This document shows positions 25,637 to 37,237 of a stretch of DNA of 64,000 bases, piece by piece (position 1 is the stretch's first letter; each line of letters opens with the position of its first letter). The notes beneath the pieces are model-generated. The model was not told where the DNA came from and ran no database searches. It saw only the letters and a program-made list of their open reading frames with translations. The stretch comes from Variovorax paradoxus (GTDB taxonomy: Bacteria; Pseudomonadota; Gammaproteobacteria; Burkholderiales; Burkholderiaceae_C), in the NCBI GenBank assembly GCA_016806145.1, contig CP063166.1, positions 4,278,001 to 4,342,000 on the forward strand, written 5' to 3'. Position numbers and translations under genes: made by a program.

Positions 25637-26548
25637 ATGCAAGAACGACCCCAGAGATTGCGCCGCTGCCAGCTGTCCGTGCCCGGCTCGAGCGAGAAGA
25701 TGATGCAGAAAGCCGCCGGCATGGACGTCGATTTCGTCTTCCTCGATCTCGAGGATGCGGTCGCGCCGTCGGAGAAACGCCCCGCGCGCGCGAAGATCGT
25801 GCACGCGCTCAACAGCCTCGACTGGGGCCGCACCACGCGCTGCGTGCGCATCAACGACCTGACGACCGAGTACGCCTACGAGGACATCATCGAGGTGGTC
25901 GAGGGCGCGCGCGAGAACCTCGACGTGATCATGCTGCCCAAGGCGACGAGCGCGGCCGACGTGCAGTTCGTCGACAAGCTGCTGTCGATGATGGAGAAGA
26001 AGCTCGGCATGAAGAAACGCATCGGCATCGACGTGCTGATCGAGGAGGTCGAGGCCATGATGCAGGTCGAGGAGATCGCGGCCTCCACGCCGCGGCTCGA
26101 GTGCCTGATCTTCGGCATGGGCGACTACTCGGCGAGCCAGGGCATCTCGCTGCGCGACATCGGCGGCGCCAGCGGCTATCCCGGCGACATCTGGCACTAC
26201 CAGCGCCACAAGCTGACCATTGCCGCGCGCGCGCACCGCATCGATGCGGTCGACGGCCCCTTCGCCGACTTCAGGGACCCCGACGCCTTCCGCGAGGAAT
26301 GCCGGCGCTCGATGATCCTCGGCATGGTCGGCAAGTGGGCCATCCATCCCTCGCAGGTCGCGCTCGCGCAGGAAGCTTTCTCGCCGCCGGCCGCCGACGT
26401 CGCGCGTGCGCGCGACATGATCCAGGCCTACGACCAGGCCCTCGCGCAGGGCCTCGGCGCCGTGCAGTACGACGGAAAGATGATCGACATCGCGTCGGTG
26501 CGCATCGTGCGCAACCTGGTCGAGCGGGCCGACCGCATCGGCATGTAG
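25637..26548 (+). CDS. CitE/HpcH-family CoA-ester lyase (second copy)
   Basis: 303 aa, preceded by AAGGAG. LRRCQLSVPGSSEKMMQKA, VDFVFLDLEDAVAPSEKRPAR, CVRINDL, VIMLPKATSAADV and VGKWAIHPSQVALAQEAFSP fit the malyl-CoA/citramalyl-CoA lyase branch of the family. These are Mg-dependent enzymes splitting, for example, citramalyl-CoA to acetyl-CoA and pyruvate, or methylmalyl-CoA to propionyl-CoA and glyoxylate. It is the natural last step after CoA transfer, dehydrogenation and hydration by its operon partners. It differs clearly from the other copy at 19728-20624. Confidence 0.9.
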   Translation: MQERPQRLRRCQLSVPGSSEKMMQKAAGMDVDFVFLDLEDAVAPSEKRPARAKIVHALNSLDWGRTTRCVRINDLTTEYAYEDIIEVVEGARENLDVIMLPKATSAADVQFVDKLLSMMEKKLGMKKRIGIDVLIEEVEAMMQVEEIAASTPRLECLIFGMGDYSASQGISLRDIGGASGYPGDIWHYQRHKLTIAARAHRIDAVDGPFADFRDPDAFREECRRSMILGMVGKWAIHPSQVALAQEAFSPPAADVARARDMIQAYDQALAQGLGAVQYDGKMIDIASVRIVRNLVERADRIGM

Positions 26549-26618
26549 GCGCGCGTGCCCGTGGACGCGCTGCCGCCGGCAGCCGCGTCACCTGAAGCGA
26601 CCCGAAGGAGACAAACAA

Positions 26619-27644
26619 ATGCAACGAGACAAGATCGAACCGTCCCTGCCCCTGGATGCCGCCCGCCGGCGGCAGCTGCTCGCGGCCGCCCTGGCGCTGG
26701 GCGCCGGCGCACTGCCGCGGCTGGCCTTCGCGCAGGACTGGCCCACCAAGCCGGTGCGGCTGGTGGCCGCGCAGGCACCCGGCTCGTCCAACGACGCCAC
26801 CGCGCGCGCGGTGGCCGAGTACATGACCTCGAGCCTGGGCCAGGCGGTGGTGGTGGAGAACAAGCCCGGCGGCATCGGCATGATCGCGGCGGACAACGTG
26901 GCGCGCTCCCCCGCGGACGGCTACACCCTGCTCATCACGCTGCACAGCCAGCTCGCGCAGGCACCGGTGATGCTCAAGAAGGTGCCGCTCGACACCTCGA
27001 AAGACCTGGTGCCGATCGCGGCCTTCAGCACCGGCGTGTCGCCGATGGTGGTGAAGAAGGACCTGCCGGTGAAGAACTTCAAGGAACTGCTCGCGCTCGC
27101 GCGCCAGCGGCCGGTGTCGGTGGGCAACTACGGCATCGGCTCGGGCTGGCAGATCATGATGACCCAGCTCGCCAAGCAGACCGGCGCCAGGTTCGACATC
27201 GTGAACTACAAGGGCACGGGCCCGATGGTGTTCGACCTGATGGCGGGCAACATCGACATCGGCGCGGGCTCGCTGGCGGGCCTGGGCCCCGGGATCCAGA
27301 AAGGCAGCTTCCGGCCGGTGCTGGTGATCTCGGGCGGGCGCTCGGAAAAGCTGCTGCCCGGCATTCCGACCTGGGCCGACGAGGGCTTCACCGGGCCCGC
27401 GTTCGAGAACCTCACCGAGTGCAACATGATCCTGGGCCCCGCGGGTCTTCCGGCCGACGTGGTGCGCCGCGTCGCCGATGCCTGCCGCGAATCGGCGTCC
27501 AGGTCGGAGGCCGTCAAGAATGTGCTGGCGCAGCTCGGCGTGGAGGAAGCGCCGCTGACGGGCGCCGAGCTGCAGCGCTTCATCCAGCGCACCTGGCCCA
27601 CCTACCAGGCGATGACGAAGGAGCTCGGGCTGCAGGCGCAGTAG
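26619..27644 (+). CDS. Bug/TctC-family binding protein of the acyl-CoA operon
   Basis: 341 aa with good ribosome-binding site (AAGGAG). Signal peptide DAARRRQLLAAALALGAGALPRLAFAQ, mature start DWPTKPVRLVAAQAPGSSND. MADVPT-type Bug core text is modified (ILPGIPTWADEGF). It is the only transport-type gene in this operon, so it probably binds the acid that the enzymes degrade and hands it to a tripartite transporter encoded elsewhere. Third Bug protein in the window, consistent with the expansion of this family in Burkholderiales. Confidence 0.9.
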   Translation: MQRDKIEPSLPLDAARRRQLLAAALALGAGALPRLAFAQDWPTKPVRLVAAQAPGSSNDATARAVAEYMTSSLGQAVVVENKPGGIGMIAADNVARSPADGYTLLITLHSQLAQAPVMLKKVPLDTSKDLVPIAAFSTGVSPMVVKKDLPVKNFKELLALARQRPVSVGNYGIGSGWQIMMTQLAKQTGARFDIVNYKGTGPMVFDLMAGNIDIGAGSLAGLGPGIQKGSFRPVLVISGGRSEKLLPGIPTWADEGFTGPAFENLTECNMILGPAGLPADVVRRVADACRESASRSEAVKNVLAQLGVEEAPLTGAELQRFIQRTWPTYQAMTKELGLQAQ

Positions 27645-27730
27645 CAGCGCGCGCTGCGCGGGATGCGGAGGGAATGCCGCGGGCAGCGGCCGGACCGGGA
27701 TTACCCCCCGGTGACTGGCCCGGAAAATGC

Positions 27731-28684
27731 ATGAGAATTCGCGCACTTTCGACTGCCTCGGCGCCTGCCGCCTCATCCCGAACGCACCTCATGCTGCCCC
27801 TGCGCGACCTCAACGACATGGAAGACCTGTGGGGTCTGCGCAGTGCCGGCGCGCTGATGAACCTGCCGTCCACCGGGGTGTCGGTGCTGCGCTGGACGCG
27901 CAAGACCGGCGGTCCCTTCCAGTTCGACATCGAGACCTCGCAGGACTTCATGATGTTCTCGATGGTGCTGTTGCCGATGGACGCCTGCTCGCGCGTCGAC
28001 GACACGGTGATCTGGGACGGCCCGATCGAAGGCGGCAGCGTGCGGCTGATCGACTCGCGCACCATCGAGCGCACGGGCTTCGAATCGCCCAGCCCCTTCG
28101 ACCTGCTGCACATCCATTTCTCGCTCGGCGAATTGCGCGCCACCGCGCGCCGCTTCGGCATCGACTTCGACGACTTCGAGCCGCGCGACGGCCCGCTGTA
28201 CCGCGACGACCACGTGGGCCGCCTGCTCGGCGCGCAACTCCTGGCGGCGCTCGATGCCGACGGCGCGGCCGGGCGCATGTATGCCGACGGCATCGCGCAG
28301 TCGCTGGTGGCGCACCTGCTGCGCAGCTACGGGCGCGTGGTCCGGGCCGAAGCGCCGCCGGCGCACGAGGGCCTGCAGGCGGCCTTCGACCACGTGGAGC
28401 GCCATCCGCACGAGCCACTGAGCGTGGCGCGGCTCGCGCGCCTGGCCGAGATGAGCGAATTCCATTTCGCGCGCCGCTTCAAGCAGCGCTACGGCCTCAC
28501 GCCGCATGCGCACCTGGTGGCGGCGCGGCTGCGGCTGGCCAAGGCCGACCTGGCCTTCTCGGACAAGAACATCCTGCAGATCGCCATGGACTGCGGCTTC
28601 TCCGACTCCAGCCATCTCGCGCGGCTGTTCCGCCGCACAGAAGGCATGACGCCACAGGTCTACCGGCAGGCCCGGCGCCAGTAG
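27731..28684 (+). CDS. AraC-family transcriptional regulator
   Basis: 317 aa from ATG 27731, but no convincing ribosome-binding site; ATG 27791 (MLPLRDLNDMEDLWG) is an alternative start. N-terminal ligand domain (about 20-200) and C-terminal double helix-turn-helix (about 215-315: LSVARLARLAEMSEFHFARRFKQRYGLTPHAHL, ILQIAMDCGFSDSSHLARLFRRTEGMTPQVYR). Placed 86 nt after the Bug gene and ahead of the amidohydrolase operon in the same direction, so it could control either. The N-terminal type is that of regulators responding to small catabolic ligands. Confidence 0.88.
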   Translation: MRIRALSTASAPAASSRTHLMLPLRDLNDMEDLWGLRSAGALMNLPSTGVSVLRWTRKTGGPFQFDIETSQDFMMFSMVLLPMDACSRVDDTVIWDGPIEGGSVRLIDSRTIERTGFESPSPFDLLHIHFSLGELRATARRFGIDFDDFEPRDGPLYRDDHVGRLLGAQLLAALDADGAAGRMYADGIAQSLVAHLLRSYGRVVRAEAPPAHEGLQAAFDHVERHPHEPLSVARLARLAEMSEFHFARRFKQRYGLTPHAHLVAARLRLAKADLAFSDKNILQIAMDCGFSDSSHLARLFRRTEGMTPQVYRQARRQ

Positions 28685-28830
28685 CGGACCGCGCCACCGC
28701 GCGCTTTCGCGGACCCGGCAGCAAGAACGTGCTGTCGGCCGCGCAGGATTGACCGAGACGGCCTGCCCCCTCGCTCGAAAGAATCGCCCTCGCCATCCGG
28801 CTTCTCCGGATGATGTTCGAGGAGATTCGA

Positions 28831-30431
28831 GTGACAGCAGCAACTGCGTTGCAGGACAGCATGCCGGGCGTCGAGGCCGGCGACGAGATCGCGGCCGGAC
28901 TCCGGCTGCGCGGCGGCACCGAGGAGGCACGCGCCACGCGGCGCGACCGCGGCGAAGGGCCGTTCGAGCGCCTGGTGCTGCGTGGCGCCACCGTGATCGA
29001 CGGCACCGGCGCGCCGCCCTGGGGACCGGTGGACATCGTGATCGAGCGCGACCGCATCGTGGAGATGCGCGGCGTGGGCGCGCCGCGTCTCGCCATCGAT
29101 CCGGCCGGGCGCCCGGCCGCGGGCCAGCACGAGATCGACTGCCACGGCAAGTTCGTCACGCCGGGCTTCGTCGATGCCCATGCCCACATCGGCTCGCCCT
29201 TCGTCAGCCGCGATGCGCCGCCGGCCGACTACGTCTACAAGCTGTGGCTGGCGCATGGCGTGACCACGGTGCGCGAGATGGGCTGCTTCAACGGCCTGGG
29301 CTGGACCCTGGACCAGCGCGAGCGCGCGGCCGCCGGCACCATCGCGGCGCCGCGCATCCTCGCGCACGCCTACTTCCCGGCCGTCAACGACATCCTCAAG
29401 ACCCTGCACACGCCGGCGCAGGCGCGCGACTGGCTGGGCCGGCTCAAGGCGCGCGGCGCCGACGGCGTGAAGTTTTTCGGCGCGCCGCCGGCCCTCATGC
29501 AGGCCGCGCTAGCCGAGTGCGCGAGCCTGGGCCTGCGCAGCGGCTGCCACCATGCGCAGATGGCCGTCACGCGCATGAACGCGCTGACCACCGCGCAGTG
29601 GGGCCTGACCAGCGCCGAGCACTACTACGGTCTGCCCGAGGCGCTGTTCGAGGAGCGCGTGGTGCAGAACTACCCGGCCGACTACGACTACGGCGACGAG
29701 TACTTCCGCTTCGCGGTCGCGGGCCAGACCTTCGGCCAGGCCGCGCAGCCCGGCAGCGCCACCTGGCGCAACGCGATGGACCGCTTCCTCGAACTCGGCT
29801 TCGCCTTCGTGCCCACCTTCGGCATCTACGACGCCAACCGCGACTTGATGCGCACGCGCCGCGCCGACTGGCACGACGACTACACCTGGCAGGCCTACTG
29901 GGACAACTTCCAGCCCTACCGCGGCGGCCACGGCTCGTACTGGTACCGCTGGTCGACGAAGAACGAGATCGAGTGGAAGGAGAACTACCGGCTCTGGATG
30001 CGCTTCATCAACGAGTACAAGAACCGCGGCGGCCGCGTCTGCGCGGGCAGCGACTCGGGCTTCATCTTCCAGCTGTTCGGCTTCGGTTTCGTGCGCGAGC
30101 TCGAGATGCTGCAGGAGGCCGGCTTCCATCCGCTCGAGGTGATCCGCGCCGCCTCGCTCGAGGGCGCGCACCTGCTGGGCATCGAGGCCGACTGCGGCAG
30201 CCTCGAGGTCGGCAAGCGCGCCGACCTGCTGGTGCACGACCAGAACCCGCTCGAGGACTTCAAGCTGCTCTACGGCACCGGCGCGATGCGGCTGAACGAC
30301 GACAGCCGGCGCGTGGAGTGGCAGCGCGGATTGAGCCGCACCATCGCGGGGGGCATCTGCTACGACACGGCCGAGCTGCTGGCCGACGTGCGCGCGATGG
30401 TCGCGGCCAACCGCGCCGAGGCGGCCACGGC

Positions 30432-30435
<4 letters not shown>
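28831..30435 (+). CDS. Amidohydrolase-superfamily metal enzyme
   Basis: 534 aa from GTG 28831, chosen because GAGGAG (28819-28824) lies 6 nt upstream. Metal-binding motif H117-x-H119 in VTPGFVDAHAHIGSP; a candidate bridging Lys in DGVKFFG; His pair in GCHHAQ; SAEHYYG; and the late Asp in VCAGSDSGFIF. C-terminal GSLEVGKRADLLVHD is the standard ending. Family members hydrolyse C-N bonds of amides, hydantoins, guanidines and the like. No signal peptide, so cytoplasmic. It is coupled by a 4-nt overlap to a metallochaperone-type GTPase and then to an ABC importer, suggesting import and hydrolysis of a nitrogen compound. Substrate unknown. Confidence 0.85.
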
Positions 30436-31462
<1,027 letters not shown>

Positions 31463-31466
<4 letters not shown>

Positions 31467-32262
31467 GCCCCACCACCGTCGCGCGCCGGCTGCTGGTGGG
31501 CGTCACCTATGCCGCGATGCTGCTGCCGCTGGTCACCGTGGCCTGGCTCAGCGTGTTCGCGCAGCCGATCATGAGCTTCCCGCCCGAGGGCTATTCGCTG
31601 CACTGGTACGCCAATGCCTGGAGCAAGCCACAGTTCGCGAGCAGCTTCGTGCTGTCGCTGCAGCTCGCGGCGATCTCCGCGCTGCTCGGCGTGGGCACCG
31701 GCACGGCGGCGGCCTATGCGATCGAGCGCGGCCGGTTCCGCGGCCGGCGTGCGCTGTCGGCGCTGCTGCTGTCGCCGCTGGCCTTTCCGGGCGTGGTGCT
31801 GGGCACCGGCATCTACGTGTTCTTCGTGCGCGTGGACAACGCCATCGACCTGCAGATCGTCGCGACGCTGCCGGGCCTGATCGCCGCGCATGCGCTGCTG
31901 GCGATTCCGTGGACGGTGCGCCTGGTCTCGGCCAGCCTGCAGGGCCTGGGCCGCGCGCCCGAGGAAGCCGCGGCCAACCTGGGCGCGCGCCCGCTCACGG
32001 TGTTCCTGCGCGTCACGCTGCCCTCGATGCGCGCCGGCATCGTGGCCGCGGCGGTGTTCAGCTTCATCGCCAGCTTCGAGAACCTCGAGATGACGATGAT
32101 GCTCACGGGCCCCGGGTACGCCACCCTGCCGGTGGAAATGCTGAGCTACCTCAACTTCAACATGAACCCGACGCTGGCCGCGGTCGGCACGGTGCAGACC
32201 GTGCTGATCGCCGTGCTGCTGCTGGTCGCCGATCGTTTCGTCAGTCTTTCCCGGGTGACCTC

Positions 32263-32266
<4 letters not shown>
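31463..32266 (+). CDS. ABC transporter permease, PotC-like
   Basis: 267 aa, about six membrane segments, beginning with LLVGVTYAAMLLPLVTVAWLS. The coupling motif EEAAANLGARPLTVFLRVTLPSMRAGI contacts the ATPase. It is of the spermidine/putrescine and 2-aminoethylphosphonate importer class. ATG overlaps the GTPase stop, and its own stop overlaps the ATPase TTG start. Works with the second permease at 34403-35317. Confidence 0.9.
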
Positions 32267-33327
<1,061 letters not shown>

Positions 33328-33358
33328 GCTTCCTTCTTCCTTTCTCTTCATTCCGATC

Positions 33359-34399
33359 ATGTCCATGCATTCCACACGCCGTTCCCTGCTGCTGGCCGCA
33401 GCCTCGCTGCCGCTGGCGACCACCCGCCCCGCCCTGGCCGCCGTCGGCGGGCGCGTCGTCGTCGCCACCTGGGGCGGCGACTACGGCGACCTGCTCGGCA
33501 AGCATGTCGAGCAGCCGCTGCTCAAGCCGCTGGGCATCGAGGCGGTGCAGAGCGTGGACGACGGTCCGCCACGCAAGGCCAAGCTGCTGGCCGAGCGCAG
33601 CAGCCGCCGCGGCAGCCTCGACGTGGTGTCGATGGTCGACTTCGAGGCCAGCGGCCTCGCGCAGCTGGGCCTGTTCGAGACGCTGACCGAGGCCAACGTG
33701 CCGAACGCGAAGAACGCCATCGCCGCGCTGCGCCAGCCGCAGGCGCTGCCGCACATCTACTCGGGCCTGGTCATCGCCTACAACCCCGCGAAGATCAAGG
33801 CGCCGCCGAAGTCGCTCGCCGACCTCTGGGATCCGAAGTACAAGGGCCGCGTCGGCTTCGCCGACATCCTGTTCCCCTACAACATCGCCGCCGCCTCGCT
33901 CGCGGCCGGCGGCACGCTGGGCGACCTCGCGCCCGGCATGGCCAAGCTCGGCGAGATGAAGGCGCTGGCGCCCAAGATCTTCGCCACCAACGAGGCGGTG
34001 GCGCAGGCGCTCAAGGCCGAGGACATCTGGATCACCCTGGCCTGGCGCGCCCGCGTCCACCAGTGGCGGCGCGCCGGCTTGAGCGTGGCGGCGGCCGTGC
34101 CGGCCGAGGGCATCGTGCCGACCACCTTCACCGCCTCGGTGCCCAAGAACAGCCAGCAGAAGGACAACGCCTTCGCCTACCTGAACGCGATGCTCGATGC
34201 CGGCGCGCAGTCGGCCTTCGCCGAGCGCATGGGCTACGTGCCCACCGTCACCAATGCGAAGCTGCCGCCCGAGCTGGCCGCGCAGATCGCCTTCACGCCC
34301 GAGGAGCAGTCGCGCTTCAAGGTGCCCGATTTCGGTTACCTCGCGCAGGCCATGCCGGCGCTGCAGCAGTACTGGTCGCGCGACTTCAAGGCGGCCTGA
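33359..34399 (+). CDS. ABC transporter substrate-binding protein, PotD-like
   Basis: 346 aa from ATG 33359. Signal peptide MHSTRRSLLLAAASLPLATTRPALAA, then VVVATWGGDYGDLLGKHVEQPLL, the opening typical of PotD/PhnS-type proteins. IYSGLVIAYNPAKI and SLADLWDPKYKGRVGF are family segments. Periplasmic; the ligand is probably a small nitrogen compound in view of the operon, but polyamine binding itself is not proven. Sits 31 nt after the ATPase and 3 nt before the second permease. Confidence 0.9.
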   Translation: MSMHSTRRSLLLAAASLPLATTRPALAAVGGRVVVATWGGDYGDLLGKHVEQPLLKPLGIEAVQSVDDGPPRKAKLLAERSSRRGSLDVVSMVDFEASGLAQLGLFETLTEANVPNAKNAIAALRQPQALPHIYSGLVIAYNPAKIKAPPKSLADLWDPKYKGRVGFADILFPYNIAAASLAAGGTLGDLAPGMAKLGEMKALAPKIFATNEAVAQALKAEDIWITLAWRARVHQWRRAGLSVAAAVPAEGIVPTTFTASVPKNSQQKDNAFAYLNAMLDAGAQSAFAERMGYVPTVTNAKLPPELAAQIAFTPEEQSRFKVPDFGYLAQAMPALQQYWSRDFKAA

Positions 34400-34402
34400 G
34401 CG

Positions 34403-35317
34403 ATGCGTCTTTTGACCCTGCCCGCCATCGCGATCGTGCTGGCGCTGATGGTGGCGCCGATGGCGATGCTGCTGCGCTACTCGCTCAACCTCTACACGCC
34501 GACCGAGCTGATGGTCGAGGCCTTCACGGCGCGCAACTACGTGCAGCTGTTCGCCGACCCGTACTTTCGCGAAGTGCTGGGGGTGACGCTGAAGGTGGCC
34601 GCGTTGACCACGGGCATCGCGCTGCTGCTGGGCCTGCCCGCGGGCTACACGCTGGCGCGCATGCCGCGGCGCTGGAAGATGTGGCTCACGCTGGCCACCA
34701 TCCTGCCGCTGATGGTGGGCAACGTGGTGCGCTCGGCCGGCTGGATGGCGCTGCTGGGCAACAGCGGGCTGTTCAATGCGCTGGCGCAATGGAGCGGGCT
34801 GGCGCGCGAGCCGCTGCAGCTGATGTTCCACCAGCCCGCGGTGGTGGGCGTGATGGTCACGATCGTGCTGCCGCTGATGGTGATGACGCTGGCCAGCGTG
34901 ATCGAGGGCATTCCGCGCAACGTCGAGGAGGCCGCGGCCAACCTCGGCGCGCGGCCCTTGACCGCCTTCCGCCGCGTGGTGCTGCCGCAGGCCATGCCGG
35001 GGGTGATCGCGGGCATGTCACTGGTGTTCATCCTCTGCATGAACGCCTATGCCACGCCGGTACTGATCGGCGGGCCGCGCTTTCGCATGATGACGCCCGA
35101 GATCTACCAGCAGTTCGTCGGGCTCAACAACTGGCCCTTCGGCGCGGCGCTGGCCTTCATGCTGCTGGCGGTGACGCTGGTCGCGGTGCTCGGGATCGGG
35201 ATGGCGCTGCAGGCCGGCCTCAGGCCCGCGAAGCCGACAGCGCCCGCAACCTTCGATGCGCCTCGCCCTCCCCATCGACCGGCGACTGGTTCTTCGCCTG
35301 CAGGTAGTGGTGGGTGA
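34403..35317 (+). CDS. ABC transporter permease, PotB-like
   Basis: 304 aa, about six membrane spans, coupling motif EEAAANLGARPLTAFRRVVLPQAMPGVIAG. Last gene of the amidohydrolase-ABC operon. Its final 98 bases overlap the 3' end of the opposite-strand DTW gene (35220-35317). The overlapping tail (APRPPHRPATGSSPAGSGG) is low in complexity and beyond the last membrane span, so the overlap costs neither protein its core. Confidence 0.9.
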   Translation: MRLLTLPAIAIVLALMVAPMAMLLRYSLNLYTPTELMVEAFTARNYVQLFADPYFREVLGVTLKVAALTTGIALLLGLPAGYTLARMPRRWKMWLTLATILPLMVGNVVRSAGWMALLGNSGLFNALAQWSGLAREPLQLMFHQPAVVGVMVTIVLPLMVMTLASVIEGIPRNVEEAAANLGARPLTAFRRVVLPQAMPGVIAGMSLVFILCMNAYATPVLIGGPRFRMMTPEIYQQFVGLNNWPFGAALAFMLLAVTLVAVLGIGMALQAGLRPAKPTAPATFDAPRPPHRPATGSSPAGSGG

Positions 35318-35981
35318 AGACCGCGAGGTAGGCATCGAGGATCTGCGCGGCCAGGGCGTCGCCGGCCAGTTCCATGCACAGGCTCGCGACCTCGCTGGTG
35401 CAGAGGTGGTCGTCGCGCCCCGACTGGCGCAGTCGGTACTGCGTGCTGCGCGAGAGCGCCGGGCTCAGCACCGGCAGGTGCTCGAGGTAGGGGCTGCGCC
35501 GGAACATCTTGCGGGCCTCGGCCCAGGTGCCGTCGAGCAGCACGAACAGGGGGCGCTTCGCGGGGTGGCCCTGCGAGGCCTCGGGCGGCGCGACGGTCTG
35601 CACCACCCGCTCGGGCGCGGCGTACTGGCCCGGGAACACCACGTACGGCTGCCATTGCGAATCGGCCAGCAGGGCCGGCAGCGCGGGATCGACCTCGGTG
35701 CGCGACCAGCCGAAGGCGAAGGTGTCCTCGACCACGTCGGCGATCAGCCAGCCGGTGTTGCTGGGCTTGAGCGCCTCGATGTCGCCCATGATCAGGCAGA
35801 CGCCCGCGCGCGTGGCCATCGAGGGCCGCAGCGCGCACAGGCAATGGCTGGGCGCGAGCCGGCAGCCGGCGCAGCGTTCGCGCTTGAAGCCGCCACGGGC
35901 CAGGAAAGGTTTGACGCTGCGCGCGAGACGTTCGGCGCGCAGCAGGGAGACGGCGTGGGGCATGCGCCGATTCTCGGGCAT
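35220..35981 (-). CDS. DTW-domain protein, tRNA-uridine aminocarboxypropyltransferase-like
   Basis: 253 aa from ATG 35981 (ATG 35963 is possible). N-terminal zinc-type Cys cluster CAGCRLAPSHCLCAL, then GVCLIMGDIEALKPSNTGWLI and the name-giving motif DGTWAEARKMFRRSPYL. DTW proteins such as E. coli TapT transfer the 3-amino-3-carboxypropyl group of SAM to uridine in tRNA. The 3' end overlaps the convergent permease gene. The gene lies 20 nt downstream of the ROK gene on the same strand. Confidence 0.85.
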   Translation of the reverse strand: MPENRRMPHAVSLLRAERLARSVKPFLARGGFKRERCAGCRLAPSHCLCALRPSMATRAGVCLIMGDIEALKPSNTGWLIADVVEDTFAFGWSRTEVDPALPALLADSQWQPYVVFPGQYAAPERVVQTVAPPEASQGHPAKRPLFVLLDGTWAEARKMFRRSPYLEHLPVLSPALSRSTQYRLRQSGRDDHLCTSEVASLCMELAGDALAAQILDAYLAVFTHHYLQAKNQSPVDGEGEAHRRLRALSASRA

Positions 35982-36001
35982 GCCCGCCTGCCGGCCGGTC
36001 T

Positions 36002-37237
36002 TCAGCCGGCCTTGAGGAACACCTCGTGGTCGGGCGCGAAGTTGACGTGCAGCGGCAGCATCGCGCCGCCCAGCGCGCAGGCCTGCGCGCCGACGCGGCC
36101 GCCATGCAGTTGCGGACGCCACAGGCCCTCCCAGTTGCAGCCGTCGAGCGCGGCGCGCGTGGCCTCGAGCAGCGCCTGCTGCAGCGGGCGCGACATCGAG
36201 CCGTCCATCACCACGTCGGCCAGGTCGAGCATCGCGGTGCCGCTCGCGATCGCATGGGCCAGCGCCTCGGCGGCCGAGGCGAGCCAGGCGCGGGTGGCGT
36301 CGGCGAACGGTGGCTGCAGCGCGCGCTCGTCGTAGGCCGCGTCGGGGTCGATGCCCTCGCGCTGCAGCCGCTGCTCGAGCTCCCACAGCGAGGCCTCGGC
36401 GATCAGTTGCGGCGGCGCCGCGTCGGCATCACGCTGCGCGCCACGCACGCGCTGCATCGGCAGCGAGGCGAGCGCGCCTGCATTGCCGTGCGCACCGCCA
36501 TGCAGGTGCGAGTTGAGCACCAGGCCGCCGCCGACGAAGGTGTCGACGAACACGTAGAGAAAGCTCTTGAGGTCGTGGCCGCGCCCGCTCACCAGCTCGG
36601 CGACGCAGGCCGCGACGGTGTCGCGCGCGAAGATCACCGGCAGGTCGGTGCGCTGGCGCACCTCGGCGCCCAGGTCCATGCCGTTCCACAGGTCGGACTG
36701 CGCCTTCGACAGCCCGAGCGTGCGGTGCCAGCCGCCGAGCAGGAACGGCGCGGCGAGCCCCACGCCGACGGTGCGCGCGGCCAAGGGTCCCAGGCCGTCG
36801 CGCAGCCGGTGGGTGTGCTGCGCGATCGCGGGCAGCAGCGCCTCGGCGTCGGGAAAGTCGTAGGCCATCGCATGGCGCTCGCGCACCTGGGCCGTGAAGT
36901 CGATCAGCAGCCACTCGGCGCCGCGCCGGCCGACCTTGACGCCGATCGCGAAGGCGCCGTCGGGGTTGAGCGCGAGCGGCACCGAGGGCTGGCCGATGCG
37001 GCCGCGCACGCGGCTCTGCTTGACGATGAGGCCGTCCTCCTCGAGTCGCGCGGTGATCAGCCCGATGGTCTGCGCGCTCAGGCCGGTGAGGCGCGCGAGC
37101 TCGGCCTTGGGCAGGCTGCCGTGCACGCGCAGCGCCTGCAGCACGGTGCGCTCGTTGAACTGGCGCATGCCGACCTGGTTGGAGCCGCGCGGGCGCAGCA
37201 GGTCGGGCATGCGCGCGGCGGGCGCGGCATCAGGCAT
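36002..37237 (-). CDS. ROK-family transcriptional regulator
   Basis: 411 aa. N-terminal winged helix (about 25-80: RTVLQALRVHGSLPKAELARLTGLSAQTIGLI) joined to a ROK domain (AIGVKVGRRGAEW, VGVGLAAPFLLG, HGNAGALASLP). The kinase DxGxT loop is replaced (KVGRRG) and no CxCGxxGC zinc motif is visible, so it should be a sugar-responsive repressor rather than a kinase. Its ATG overlaps the ATPase stop by 8 nt, making it the last gene of the sugar-importer operon and its likely autoregulator through the palindrome at 40137-40157. Confidence 0.9.
   Translation of the reverse strand: MPDAAPAARMPDLLRPRGSNQVGMRQFNERTVLQALRVHGSLPKAELARLTGLSAQTIGLITARLEEDGLIVKQSRVRGRIGQPSVPLALNPDGAFAIGVKVGRRGAEWLLIDFTAQVRERHAMAYDFPDAEALLPAIAQHTHRLRDGLGPLAARTVGVGLAAPFLLGGWHRTLGLSKAQSDLWNGMDLGAEVRQRTDLPVIFARDTVAACVAELVSGRGHDLKSFLYVFVDTFVGGGLVLNSHLHGGAHGNAGALASLPMQRVRGAQRDADAAPPQLIAEASLWELEQRLQREGIDPDAAYDERALQPPFADATRAWLASAAEALAHAIASGTAMLDLADVVMDGSMSRPLQQALLEATRAALDGCNWEGLWRPQLHGGRVGAQACALGGAMLPLHVNFAPDHEVFLKAG

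Noticed and set aside
28685..28830. Short CAGCA-N6-TGCTG hairpin considered as a terminator after the AraC gene
   Set aside because: Five-bp arms and no T-run; such hairpins are expected by chance in GC-rich DNA.
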